DNA of 64,000 nucleotides, taken from NCBI GenBank assembly GCA_035295745.1, contig DATGIL010000045.1, positions 1 through 64,000 on the forward strand, given 5' to 3'. The position numbers were made by a program, and so were the translations under genes. Each line of letters begins with the position of its first letter. Within the stretch, counting starts at the first letter, position 1. Under the pieces are notes generated by a model. The model did no database searches. It saw only the letters and a list, made by a program, of their open reading frames with translations, and was not told the DNA's origin. This document shows positions 18,137 through 26,150 of this stretch, piece after piece. This stretch comes from JAIQFL01 sp035295745. Its GTDB lineage: Bacteria; Acidobacteriota; Terriglobia; Bryobacterales; Bryobacteraceae.

Positions 18137-18191
18137 ACAAGCGATTACCGCAACCGGCTTATCCGTTTGCGTGCGGCGGGGCTGGCTGGTT

Positions 18192-18524
18192 TTACTTGGT
18201 TGTTTTCTTGCGCCGTGTTTGGGGAACTTCCGAACCGTCAGCGTCGAGAACGATTTTCGCTTCTTCTTCCAGCGGACTGCCTGTTGCTCCCCGAATTACG
18301 TCACGGAGATCTTCGCCGTATTTTGATGTCCATTGCGGTTGGCATTGTGCATAACCTACATCGACAGCGGCTTCGATGATCTGTTCCCGTGTGCTTCCTT
18401 CGTCGACTTCTACCGTAACTTCGACTTCCGCTGGAATTGTGATTGTACGTCTAAAAATCACAGTGTATTCGGCTTGCGGTTTTTCTTCGGTTTCTTCGGC
18501 TTGTGCTGTTACGTAATACTGCAT
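18192..18524 (-). CDS. small acidic-basic hypothetical protein
   Basis: A 110-residue protein without a family I recognise. It begins MQYYVTAQAEETEEKPQ and has a central region of alternating hydrophobic residues (TVIFRRTITIPAEVEVTVEV) suggestive of a beta sheet. It ends in a lysine- and arginine-rich tail (PQTRRKKTTK). The start is well supported: AAGGAGG lies 8 bases before ATG at 18524. It is flanked on both sides by the duplicated stem-loop. Confidence 0.65.
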   Translation of the reverse strand: MQYYVTAQAEETEEKPQAEYTVIFRRTITIPAEVEVTVEVDEGSTREQIIEAAVDVGYAQCQPQWTSKYGEDLRDVIRGATGSPLEEEAKIVLDADGSEVPQTRRKKTTK

Positions 18525-18624
18525 AAGACGCCCTCCTTTGGACGTTTAATCGTATGCCCAACAATGTGGGGCTTGATCGCTCTTCCGCCAATTGGCCGGT
18601 AAGAGCGATGGGTTGAGTCCGACG

Positions 18625-18665
18625 GTGCTAACGGTCCTGGTCGGTCCAGGTGCCAGCGATCCGCC
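18625..18665. repeat. stem-loop repeat, copy 2
   Basis: Second copy of the element at 18094-18136, 41 bp. It sits 12 bp after the stop of the HEIGH protease gene (minus strand). Both copies therefore follow a stop codon in the same orientation, as a 3'-end element would. Confidence 0.6.
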
Positions 18666-18677
18666 CTAGAAAATTTG

Positions 18678-19301
18678 TCACTCTGCTACAGACTCGTGCG
18701 CCTGCAACAAGCCAGCGTCGGGTTGCTGCGAGGTCGTGTCAATGGAGCACGCAGAGTGATCGCAAAGACGTGGCAATGTGCCAAGACTCTTCACCCACTC
18801 AAGCATTGCTGGCGAGTTGAACATTGTTGGTGCGCCGTGATTCCCAAGGATCGCTTCAACCTCTTCGCCAGTGATGCTGCCAGCCTGATACAACTTCTCA
18901 GCGGCTTCCTTGATTGCAAGCCACATAGCGGGTTGTTGGATGACGGAGCGTGTCTGCTCTTGCACTTGAAACTGAAACTTCCGGCTGTCCACGCCGTTAC
19001 AGAATCCTCGTACCATCTCACGTATTACAGAGGAATCGCTCTGTGGGTCTTTGTATTCGGAGGCGAAGCGTATTGCTCTGTCCGGTGTCGAACCGTAAAA
19101 GAGATGTTCAACTAGCGGACCAGCGATCTTCACCATCAGTTCGGTTATGGCCTTTGAACCTGTACTACGAGAGACCTGACCGGAGCCATCATCGTTGACA
19201 ACAGCTTTGCAGCTATACAACGACTCCGCACGCCAGTACACCATACTCATGTGTCCGATTTCGTGGCCGCACATCGCCAAGCGTATAATGTCAAAATTCA
19301 T
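18678..19301 (-). CDS. stand-alone M41-like zinc peptidase domain protein
   Basis: A 207-residue protein. Near its N terminus (residues 1-22) is LAMCGHEIGHMSMVYWRAES; HEIGH is a zincin HExxH motif. The later LMVKIAGPLVEHLFYGS, with a spaced acidic residue, resembles the peptidase half of FtsH-type (M41) proteases. No AAA ATPase domain or membrane segment is present, so it is not FtsH. ATG 19301 was chosen because the zinc motif then follows directly and a GGAAGGA sequence precedes it. What it cuts is unknown; phage- and plasmid-borne homologues are known only as predicted proteins. Confidence 0.65.
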   Translation of the reverse strand: MNFDIIRLAMCGHEIGHMSMVYWRAESLYSCKAVVNDDGSGQVSRSTGSKAITELMVKIAGPLVEHLFYGSTPDRAIRFASEYKDPQSDSSVIREMVRGFCNGVDSRKFQFQVQEQTRSVIQQPAMWLAIKEAAEKLYQAGSITGEEVEAILGNHGAPTMFNSPAMLEWVKSLGTLPRLCDHSACSIDTTSQQPDAGLLQAHESVAE

Positions 19302-19776
19302 TTCAATGTCTTCCTTCCTCCCCGTCCAGACACACTTCGAGTACAACGCTTAGAACCCGGAAAACTCCGGCTCCCGGCGCTTCAGTCGTGCCTTGAATTT
19401 GGGGAGATTTTTGTGTTGGTTGCGGCTCCAATCCCGGAGTTGGTGACCGCCCCCAACAATTCAATCCTACCACGGCATCCGATTTATGTCAACGGCAACC
19501 TACAGAAGCAAAAGGACTTACGAGACAGATGCGAGACAAATAGATACATCTAAATTCCAGAGTTTGGTACATCTAAATTCCAGATGGTCGATCCAAAAAG
19601 TTTTGGACTTGTCGGCCTTGTGGCATCAATGAGATACGCCACGCCCGGAGCGCTGGCGATGAAAAATCTGCGGTGACGGCGCTCTCAACGGCAGCATGGT
19701 TGATGCACTGCGACCATGAGAAGCGCCGCCTTTTTCGGGCCGACGAAGAGGGACATGCGGGTCGCCCCCGAAGAAA
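19302..19776. other. intergenic region with direct repeats
   Basis: 475 bp without a credible gene between two leftward genes. It contains the 17-bp direct repeats listed separately, an AT-rich patch and a short G-rich stem near 19425. The promoter of the HEIGH protease gene should be here. Confidence 0.45.
19545..19584. repeat. two 17-bp direct repeats, 23 bp apart
   Basis: TACATCTAAATTCCAGA occurs at 19545-19561 and exactly again at 19568-19584. The 23-bp period puts them about two helical turns apart, on the same face of DNA. The position between two leftward genes suits an operator or iteron for one of the island's DNA-binding proteins. Confidence 0.6.
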
Positions 19777-20025
19777 TTAGTGCCGTGCCGATTTCCTGCC
19801 AGCACGCCGGTATCGCTGGTAGCCCTCTCCACGAAGCGATTCGAGAACGTACTTCGCTGCGGCGACGAGGAAGCCGCTTCGATTGAAGTCGGAAAGCTGC
19901 GGAACGGTGGCGATCATGTAGTCGATCTCCGAAAGCGTTCGCTCTGATAGCCGCACTTGGAGAACGTGGCTCATTTTGGCGGGCGGCTTCGGTTTGGTCG
20001 TCTTGCCGTCTCTTTGAGTTTTCAT
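19777..20025 (-). CDS. probable ribbon-helix-helix protein
   Basis: An 82-residue basic protein. The middle reads SHVLQVRLSERTLSEIDYMI, which has the alternating strand and helix start of an RHH (CopG/Arc) DNA-binding domain. Then comes FNRSGFLVAAAKYVLESL for the second helix, and the tail is very basic (RYRRAGRKSARH). It is the last gene of a four-gene leftward operon and its ATG overlaps the previous stop (ATGA). A regulator or mobilisation accessory protein is likely. Confidence 0.6.
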   Translation of the reverse strand: MKTQRDGKTTKPKPPAKMSHVLQVRLSERTLSEIDYMIATVPQLSDFNRSGFLVAAAKYVLESLRGEGYQRYRRAGRKSARH

Positions 20026-20321
20026 CGTGGTTGCTCTTGGCCGGGCCGATCAATGCCACGCCGGTTGAATTCCACGGAGGATGGCGAGAAACGCTGCCGC
20101 AGAACCTTGATTGGCCCTTCGTTCGCCCCGATCAGCAACAGATCACCCATCCAGCTTGAATGTTCGTAAGCGCCACAAACGAGTTCGAGGCCGCACTGAT
20201 GGAGAACATCAACGTAGGCATCTTTCAGTTCCGGGTCGGAGAGCGCCGTCAGAATTGCGCTTCTTTCGCAATCAGGCTGGAGAAGTTCGTCACAAAGTTC
20301 TTCGAGAAATTGGAGCGTCAT
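20022..20321 (-). CDS. hypothetical protein in RHH operon
   Basis: A 99-residue protein of no family known to me. It is acidic at the N-terminal half (LEELCDELLQPDCERSAIL) and has CGLELVCGAYEHSSWMGDLLLIGANEG in the middle. Its start overlaps the preceding gene by 4 nt and its end overlaps the next gene by 4 nt, so translation is coupled along the operon. No signal or membrane segment. Confidence 0.6.
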   Translation of the reverse strand: MTLQFLEELCDELLQPDCERSAILTALSDPELKDAYVDVLHQCGLELVCGAYEHSSWMGDLLLIGANEGPIKVLRQRFSPSSVEFNRRGIDRPGQEQPR

Positions 20322-20620
20322 TGCCCTTGCCTCCGTGCTCGTTGCAGGAAGCGAACGGTCTCGCCAACCGTGTCTGTTATCAGGCAGTTCATATAGCGCA
20401 GGGATCGCAGCCGGTCAACCGTGACATGGGTGATCATTGGATCGAATTCCGCCATCATGCATTCCTCAACCTGATCGCAGTCGTCCCACGTGAAATGGTG
20501 CGGTGCGTAATGCAGGATGGTGTCTTGAACTGCATTTCTGCAATGCTGAACTGCCCATGCTTTCAGTATCGGCAGGGAGTCTGTTTGAAGGGCGTGCGGC
20601 ATCAACATTATTCGTGGCAT
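20318..20620 (-). CDS. hypothetical protein in RHH operon
   Basis: A 100-residue protein without recognisable family. Helical segments around AVQHCRNAVQDTILHY and HFTWDDCDQVEECMMAEF carry several cysteines and acidic residues. A second internal ATG could be the start. It begins 13 bp after the upstream RHH gene ends and overlaps the next gene by 4 nt. Confidence 0.55.
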   Translation of the reverse strand: MPRIMLMPHALQTDSLPILKAWAVQHCRNAVQDTILHYAPHHFTWDDCDQVEECMMAEFDPMITHVTVDRLRSLRYMNCLITDTVGETVRFLQRARRQGQ

Positions 20621-20633
20621 CGGTTTCGTACTC

Positions 20634-20840
20634 CTATGGCCTGATCGCTGCCAGCACCTTTCTGCTTTTCAACAGCGGCAACTCATGTCGGCGTGCGTGT
20701 TCAATGGCACGCCGGATGCTGCGTCGAACAAAAGCAGCCCGTGTGAGATTCAGGCTGTAGGCGATGTCTTCGACTTCATCGGCCATCTGGTTTTCAAGCC
20801 GCAACGTCATTGCAAATGGATGTTGTTTCGTTTTGGTCAT
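20634..20840 (-). CDS. ribbon-helix-helix regulator, first gene of small operon
   Basis: A 68-residue protein. PFAMTLRLENQMADEVEDIA and LTRAAFVRRSIRRAIEHARR give the strand-helix-helix of RHH repressors. ATG 20840 was chosen over a frame start at 21029 because the added 63 residues are low-complexity and unlike the family. It opens the four-gene leftward operon and lies directly downstream of the large structured region, which may be its leader or operator. Confidence 0.65.
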   Translation of the reverse strand: MTKTKQHPFAMTLRLENQMADEVEDIAYSLNLTRAAFVRRSIRRAIEHARRHELPLLKSRKVLAAIRP

Positions 20841-20924
20841 GTGTCTTGGTGGGGCATCAGTTGATACCTTCGGATGCCTTTGGATATTTATACGGCCAAT
20901 GAAGTCGATGTTCTCAAAGGCAAC

Positions 20925-22050
20925 CCGAAGGGAAGCGAAGCTACAACTTGGAACCCCAAAGCAGCCGGTTGCAAGAACCGCAACCGGCACTTCGTGATTC
21001 TGGTGAAGATAATTTTCTTTCACTTCCAAAATGGTTTTTCAATTTGAAACCCGAAGGGTGCGAAGCACTGGTCTCCAACCATTCTTGAACCAGCGTCCTA
21101 CGGACGCCTTCCAGGGTGCTGTTGAACCGAATCATGAAATCTGCGGTAGAGGCTTGATGGGCACACGAATGCCTAGACCGCTCCAGGCTTCGTGTATCCC
21201 TGCGTCCAGAGGAATCAGGGTGGATTTTCGGCTCCAACCGTTACCGATTGGATTCTTGGGTGATCCGAAACCAGCTACTCTGCTCACCTGCCCGGTGTGT
21301 CTTCCAGTCGATTGGAAGCACGTGAGACTCGCTGCGCCCACGTGGGTACTCTGTACCACGGTCCTTACGATCCAGGTGACGGCTCTTCATCTGTGGTTGT
21401 GAACGTCATACGACGTGCACGGGTGAGTCAACCCAAATTCCCACAGACTAGACGATTGATGCCCGGTACACTGCTTTAACGCCGATCCCTTGGGGTAGGC
21501 CCAAAGGTTGTTGCGTGGTCATCCATGTGTCCGTCTTGCTTTTTAGGCATTCAGCATAAATCGTCGTAGCTGCCGCTGAGAGACCGCCGTGGATTGCTCC
21601 ACGGATTCATTGTTCCGTTCTCCGTAACGTTCTGTCTGGCTTCCCCGTGTCGCATTACCACGCTGCCGAATCGAACGCCTAAAAACCGGAACATCTTTCA
21701 ACTTCTACAAGTTGATTTAGACACCGAATAATACCGGCCCCTTCGGAAGACCACAAGATCTTGTGTATAGCTCTGGCGATATGCACAAGGACAGAAAATA
21801 ATTCTGTGGAAAACTTCGGTCGCTGTCCTTGGCAGGTACAGGGCAGGTGAAACCACGAAGACCGGCCAGCCGGAACTGATTCTCTTCCGGCAGGAGCGGC
21901 GAGATAGCCGGATTCCCTGCCGATACGTATAGCGGCGGCGAACAGGATGGTATCGCTCATTCCGGCATGTACCGTTCGTTCGATGAGGGATCTTCCGAAA
22001 CACCGATACACGAGGGAGAAGGGCAGCGCCGCTATATGGAAATGCATTTC
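20925..22050. ncRNA. candidate large structured RNA or single-strand-folding region
   Basis: About 1.1 kb without a plausible gene on either strand, inside an otherwise dense island. It is packed with strong inverted repeats: 20964-20972 with 20980-20988 (9 bp); 21093-21098 with 21102-21107; 21163-21174 with 21185-21195 (11 bp, one bulge); 21301-21306 with 21313-21318; 21587-21593 with 21598-21604; 21698-21704 with 21709-21715; palindrome 21752-21765; 21787-21794 with 21833-21840 (8 bp); 21869-21875 with 21885-21891. Which strand is transcribed is unknown. Alternatives are an origin of transfer, a long leader of the leftward RHH operon, or a degraded gene. A weak rightward promoter (TTGATA-N18-TATTTA, 20861-20890) precedes it. 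Confidence 0.45.
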
Positions 22051-22063
22051 TAAGCCAAAACTA

Positions 22064-22093
22064 TTGACTTTTCTGGCGTGTAACCTCTATAAT
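22064..22093 (+). promoter_or_regulatory. sigma-70-type promoter
   Basis: TTGACT at 22064-22069, an 18-bp spacer and a consensus TATAAT at 22088-22093. The predicted start is near 22100, only about 14 bp before the ATG at 22114, so a nearly leaderless transcript of the small protein is expected. Confidence 0.75.
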
Positions 22094-22113
22094 ACAAAGT
22101 ACTTCACGTTTGT

Positions 22114-22338
22114 ATGACTCCACTGCGAACCGCTCTCCAGAAAGAAGCTGCCGATAATATCGAATACGGCGAAGCGATCCTCACAATGCTGAAGCGCAAA
22201 GCTGAAAGCCAGCTTGAAGTAATCGCCCCGACCCAAAGCGAACAGGTAGTCGAGTTCTGCCGGGCGCTGGTGGATATGCAGACCGTCCAGGCGAAGCTGA
22301 GTGCGGAGCGATATCGGCTATCGCTCTTGCACGGCTGA
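22114..22338 (+). CDS. small helical hypothetical protein
   Basis: A 74-residue protein predicted to be all helix (RTALQKEAADNIEYGEAILTM, VVEFCRALVDMQTVQAKLSAERY). No family is recognised. A strong promoter ends 20 bp before its ATG and no clear ribosome-binding site is present. Its composition is gene-like, and the position next to a promoter argues it is real. Confidence 0.5.
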   Translation: MTPLRTALQKEAADNIEYGEAILTMLKRKAESQLEVIAPTQSEQVVEFCRALVDMQTVQAKLSAERYRLSLLHG

Positions 22339-22374
22339 GAACGATTCCGCCCCGCTATCCCGAAACCGGGATCA

Positions 22375-23229
22375 TTACACGGCTGGCAGCAAACCCGCAT
22401 TCACAACCAGTGTGGTGCGATTCGCCCCATACTCATACAGAAATACGCCGTCCAGTTCGATTTTGAGCTTTGAGGCAAAGACCGCACCGACATTTTCTGC
22501 TGTCCCAGTCGGGATCGCCTTCCAGACGAGCAGCACCTTGCGATCATATCCTTGCACATTCGCCATACGAGGTAGCTTCTCTTTCAGGACGTAGCTGATG
22601 GAGTGATCGAGTGTTGCATCGACGTTCGCAGCAAGTTCATTCGAGTTTGGCACTCTGGCTGCGCTGCTGATCCCGGAGAACAGCACAATCTTATTTCCAC
22701 CTTGGATAGCCTTTATGGTGAGCCTTACACGGTCAGCGGCAACCCCGTCGATGACACTCTGGATATCGGGCGTGATTGGCCTCGCCGTGATCGTCTTCCG
22801 TACTGAAGCGACGGCTTCCGCCCAATCCAGTGCCTCTTCCTCCGTCCTGCCGCTCCCAATATAGTCCCGAACCCTGTGTTCAAGCGTTTGGAACACTTTT
22901 GAATCGAGTGGCCCGGTGACGTTCAGAAAGTAGCTGTTTCTCATGCCTGGACCAAGTTCAGCATTCAGTCGATCCACCGTCTTGTGAATCCGGGGCACGA
23001 AGTCGTATCGGTTTCCTCCGTCGTCTCTGCCCTCTTGGTGATACCTCTGGACTAGGCCAGTGACTTCCACCGCCCACAATTCCGTGGAGCTAGCAGAACG
23101 GTTCACGTCGAAGCGGAGATCAGGAGGGTCTTGATCGACCCCCGACCACACCGATGCGATTCCGTAACGCTGTTGCAGGTGGTCCCGAAGGGCATCGGCA
23201 CACAACTTCTCTTCCGGTCTGACGGGCAT
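22375..23229 (-). CDS. hypothetical protein, possible PD-(D/E)XK-like nuclease
   Basis: A 284-residue protein that I cannot place in a named family. The N-terminal 75 residues hold DPPDLRFDVN and ELWAVEVTGLVQRY, a D...ExT pattern reminiscent of the PD-(D/E)XK core but without the usual lysine. The rest alternates helices and strands, ending in YGANRTTLVVNAGLLPAV. ATG 23229 was chosen over a GTG two codons earlier. It sits between a small gene on the other strand and the divergent DUF429 gene. The nuclease suggestion is weak. Confidence 0.4.
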   Translation of the reverse strand: MPVRPEEKLCADALRDHLQQRYGIASVWSGVDQDPPDLRFDVNRSASSTELWAVEVTGLVQRYHQEGRDDGGNRYDFVPRIHKTVDRLNAELGPGMRNSYFLNVTGPLDSKVFQTLEHRVRDYIGSGRTEEEALDWAEAVASVRKTITARPITPDIQSVIDGVAADRVRLTIKAIQGGNKIVLFSGISSAARVPNSNELAANVDATLDHSISYVLKEKLPRMANVQGYDRKVLLVWKAIPTGTAENVGAVFASKLKIELDGVFLYEYGANRTTLVVNAGLLPAV

Positions 23230-23312
23230 ACCCACAGCGTACTCTCGCTGGCGGATCAGCGTCCAGATGCCTAATCGACGTGGGGCAACTAGGGGAAGTA
23301 CAATCTTCGTTT

Positions 23313-24026
23313 ATGATCGCCGGGGTTGACGGGTGTAAGAGTGGTTGGCTTGTTGCCTTGAGTGACGGGTGGACGGCAGACGCTCCCGTTCGGTATGCAG
23401 TGTGCTCGACCTTCGCAGCGGTTCGAGACCTGACGGTCGGATGTTCGGCGACTGTGGTTGACGTGCCTATCGGATTGCCAGCAGGTAAATTTGGTCGAGC
23501 CGCTGACGAAATCGCTCGAACCAAGTTGTCGGGTGCCGGGGCGTCAACAAGCAGCGTATTCAGGACGCCGCCACGATCAGCAATTGACGCTTCCGATGTA
23601 AACGACTTTCAGAATCGACATCGAGAAGCGACAGGGGTGGGGGCTGGATATCCTGTGTGGCCGATTGTGCGGCTTATCCGGGAGGTAGATAGCGTTCTGC
23701 GTGAGGACCCGACTGCACGACAACGAGTGTTTGAGTTTCATCCAGAAATCGCATGGCGCAGATTGGCGGAAGGGCGGCTGTTCGGCAAGGCGTCAGCATT
23801 GGGCGCAATACAACGCATTGAATTTCTGGACGCCTTGCGTCCGGGCTGGCGAACGGCGCTTCCGGCAACTTTAGGCGACAGGCAGATCGGCTTGGATGAT
23901 CTCTTGGACGCCACGGTTGGATTGAATGTGGCTCAGCGGATAGCTGACGGCGTGGCGGCACGCTTGCCTGACACGCATCCAGCCCCCATCGACACGTTTG
24001 GCCTTCCGATGAATATCTGGTACTGA
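23313..24026 (+). CDS. DUF429 domain protein
   Basis: A 237-residue protein beginning MIAGVDGCKSGWLVAL, the N-terminal signature of DUF429 proteins, a family with an RNase-H-like fold. Further matches are VVDVPIGLPAG, GAGASTSSVFRTPPRSAI and FEFHPEIAWR. ATG 23313 is preferred because the signature begins there; a frame start at 23280 adds 11 unrelated residues. The family has no established function. About 300 bp without a gene follow. Confidence 0.75.
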   Translation: MIAGVDGCKSGWLVALSDGWTADAPVRYAVCSTFAAVRDLTVGCSATVVDVPIGLPAGKFGRAADEIARTKLSGAGASTSSVFRTPPRSAIDASDVNDFQNRHREATGVGAGYPVWPIVRLIREVDSVLREDPTARQRVFEFHPEIAWRRLAEGRLFGKASALGAIQRIEFLDALRPGWRTALPATLGDRQIGLDDLLDATVGLNVAQRIADGVAARLPDTHPAPIDTFGLPMNIWY

Positions 24027-24330
24027 AGACGCTCCGCAATTCGATAGCCCTCTGGTGCCCGGAAGACAAGCCGCAGGGTGTATCGGCAGCGTTAATGTCG
24101 GGATCGGAGGATTGAGCATTGGCGTAATTAACAGCTAGGCACACGTCCCTGTGTGACTGCCAGCCCATGCAGGAACTCTAAGGCTCAGAAATCGCAGAGA
24201 TCGGGTTTGGATAGACCTCGACGCCGGGACGGGCGGCAACGGCAGCGCTCAGACTGATGTCGCTATGGACGAGCAGGCGATGTAGCGGACGTTCATCCGC
24301 TTTGTCCCGCAGAGCCACAGAACATAGGGG

Positions 24331-24903
24331 TCATGATGCTGTCGCCACATCTACTGTTGCCAGCGTTGCAGAAGTCTTTTCCAGAATTTCAGCCACGTCT
24401 CCGGGTTGAACGCCTTTGCCCTCTCCCCTTTCCTTTTCTACCTCCAGAACGGCTTCCCTAACCTGCGCCAAGATGCCCTCGAAGCACTTGAGGGTGTCAG
24501 CGATTCTCTGACAGTCACCTGTGCGAGTCAGAACTGCGTAGATGAGGACTTGCAGCAAACGCTTTGGGGGCTTGTTGCCAAGAGCGACATTGCAGCCGTT
24601 ACAAGTAATCGACCACACCGTCAGATGGCCCACAGCATCTTTCACGTGCTCGACGTGCGGTGACGAATGCTTCTTGACCTTGCTGGATTGAGCAAGAGGG
24701 CTTCTGCACATGACGCACCTTCCGTCAGCAAGCGACCAAAGGTCTCGAAACTGGAACATTGAGAGACCGCCGTACTTCGTTTTCAAGCAAGATTGATAGA
24801 CGGAGAGTTGCTTCTTGCTGAGACCGGAAAAGACAGCGGCTTGCTGTTTTACGTTATGAGCCTTACGCCAATATTCTGTAGCCTTCTTGAAGATCAACGC
24901 CAT
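24331..24903 (-). CDS. endonuclease VII-like HNH protein
   Basis: A 190-residue protein with a CxxC...CxxC zinc-finger HNH motif: DGRCVMCRSPL, then HVEHVKDAVGHLTVWSITCNGCNVALG. The spacing resembles phage T4 endonuclease VII-type recombination nucleases and related homing-like HNH enzymes. The start is secure: AGGAG lies 8 bases before ATG at 24903; a longer frame to 25059 is not family-like. A C-terminal acidic-basic helix of about 60 residues follows the motif. Confidence 0.7.
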   Translation of the reverse strand: MALIFKKATEYWRKAHNVKQQAAVFSGLSKKQLSVYQSCLKTKYGGLSMFQFRDLWSLADGRCVMCRSPLAQSSKVKKHSSPHVEHVKDAVGHLTVWSITCNGCNVALGNKPPKRLLQVLIYAVLTRTGDCQRIADTLKCFEGILAQVREAVLEVEKERGEGKGVQPGDVAEILEKTSATLATVDVATAS

Positions 24904-25024
24904 TTGCGGTACTCCTGTGCTTTTGGTAGCCCACCACGGACGCCAATCACAACCATACTGGTGCGACGTGTTGAGAATCAAACAGGGCAACGTGACTGTC
25001 CGAAAAACCTTGGGATTCGTACAG

Positions 25025-25678
25025 CTATGCGGCGGCGATCTTCTTCTTTCGTTTTCCACTGGAAACCGGCGATTCCGACGCCACAGTTTCCGTACAGCCT
25101 GACTGCCGGTAGCTGTCCAGCGCCGTCATCGCCGGGATGCCAAGTTTCTTGCCGATGGCCCGCCAGGACAACCCTTCCACATCCCGGAGCCGCACAACCT
25201 CGTCACGCCGAAACACCCGCTTCGGTCTGCCCACAACTTTGCCCGCAGCTTGAGCGGCCCTGATGCCGGATAGCGTTCGTTCCCGAATCATCTCTCGCTC
25301 GAACTCCGCAACGCTGGCGAGGATCTGAAGAAGAAGACGGCTGGTGGGGTTCTTTTCGTCGGTGTCGAGCGACTGGCTGGTGGCGATGAAGCGCACCCCG
25401 TGGCCGGTCAGCGCCGCCAACTGCTGATTCAGATGGAGCACAGAGCGGCCAAAACGGTCGATCTTCCAGACGGCCACGCAATCAAACTTGCGCTTGGCGG
25501 CATCGGCCATCAACCGATCTAGTGCGGGGCGGCTGGCCTTCGCACCGCTGAAGCCGGTGTCAATGTACTCGCCGCCATTCTGCCAACCACGACGAGAAAT
25601 GTATTCCCGCAATTCTCGTAGCTGCATCTCGCAAGTTTGATCGGTGGTGCTGACACGGGCGTAGATGGCGCAACGCAT
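25025..25678 (-). CDS. serine recombinase (resolvase/invertase family)
   Basis: A 217-residue recombinase. The catalytic serine is in YARVSTTDQ at the N terminus, followed by DTGFSGAKASRPALDRL, WKIDRFGRS (arginines) and EFEREMIRERTLSGIRAAQ. The C-terminal helix-turn-helix is WRAIGKKLGIPAMTALD, with a lysine-rich tail (KRKKKIAAA). Length and layout fit small resolvases or DNA invertases. No res site or invertible segment could be identified. The promoter carries a repeated GTACGA, probably its own operator. Confidence 0.93.
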   Translation of the reverse strand: MRCAIYARVSTTDQTCEMQLRELREYISRRGWQNGGEYIDTGFSGAKASRPALDRLMADAAKRKFDCVAVWKIDRFGRSVLHLNQQLAALTGHGVRFIATSQSLDTDEKNPTSRLLLQILASVAEFEREMIRERTLSGIRAAQAAGKVVGRPKRVFRRDEVVRLRDVEGLSWRAIGKKLGIPAMTALDSYRQSGCTETVASESPVSSGKRKKKIAAA

Positions 25679-25685
25679 GGTAATT

Positions 25686-25715
25686 ATCGTACACTATTTT
25701 CGTACATATTGTCAA
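25686..25715 (-). promoter_or_regulatory. resolvase promoter with repeated GTACGA operator
   Basis: On the minus strand TTGACA (25710-25715), an 18-bp spacer and TACGAT (25686-25691) form a good promoter, ending 7 bp before the resolvase ATG. GTACGA occurs twice within it, one copy between the hexamers and one across the -10 region, which fits autorepression. Confidence 0.65.
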
Positions 25716-25823
25716 CGGTCGCCAAAAAATTGCCGGGTTTACAATCGGGTCTGAAGATACCGTGCCATTGCGAAGGCACTTTTAGGAGAACGGACGTTAG
25801 CAGAACTTTTGATCCGGCATACG

Positions 25824-26141
25824 ATGGCAAACAAGAAAGCAAATCCAGAGCACCTGCGGATTCTGAACGCAGGGGTCAACGAATGGAATTCCTGGCGAAA
25901 AGATCATCCATCAGAGCAACCTATCCTTCGTGGGGCGGATCTCATCAAACGCAGTTTGGTTGGAGTGGATCTTCACGATGCTGATCTGTATCGAGCTTCC
26001 TTCTGGAAGGCCGCTCTCGACGGGGCCGACCTCCGCAATGCTGATCTGAGCAGTACGAACATGAATGGCACCAGCCTAGTTGGAGCCGACCTTCGTGGAG
26101 CAAACCTGAGATTCGGACGGCTGGTTGCATCGGATGTTTAG
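25824..26141 (+). CDS. pentapeptide-repeat protein, N-terminal part before in-frame UAG
   Basis: A 105-residue open frame. It begins MANKKANPEHLRILNAGVNEWN, a typical N terminus of a pentapeptide-repeat family, followed by about 13 A(D/N)LxX repeats such as GADLRNADLSSTNMNGTSLV and GADLRGANLRFGRL. It stops at TAG 26139-26141. The same frame continues without a gap into the next entry, where the sequence resumes in register with known full-length proteins (repeat region, then a Rossmann-like domain). So this is probably half of a 313-residue protein, cut by a nonsense codon or rescued by readthrough. Confidence 0.7.
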   Translation: MANKKANPEHLRILNAGVNEWNSWRKDHPSEQPILRGADLIKRSLVGVDLHDADLYRASFWKAALDGADLRNADLSSTNMNGTSLVGADLRGANLRFGRLVASDV

Positions 26142-26150
26142 GGGACGAGA

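Noticed and set aside
21435..21460. ACAGACTAGACG resembling the P7 region of a group I intron
   Set aside because: No matching downstream 3' P7 strand or core segments could be found, and the neighbouring gene is not interrupted.
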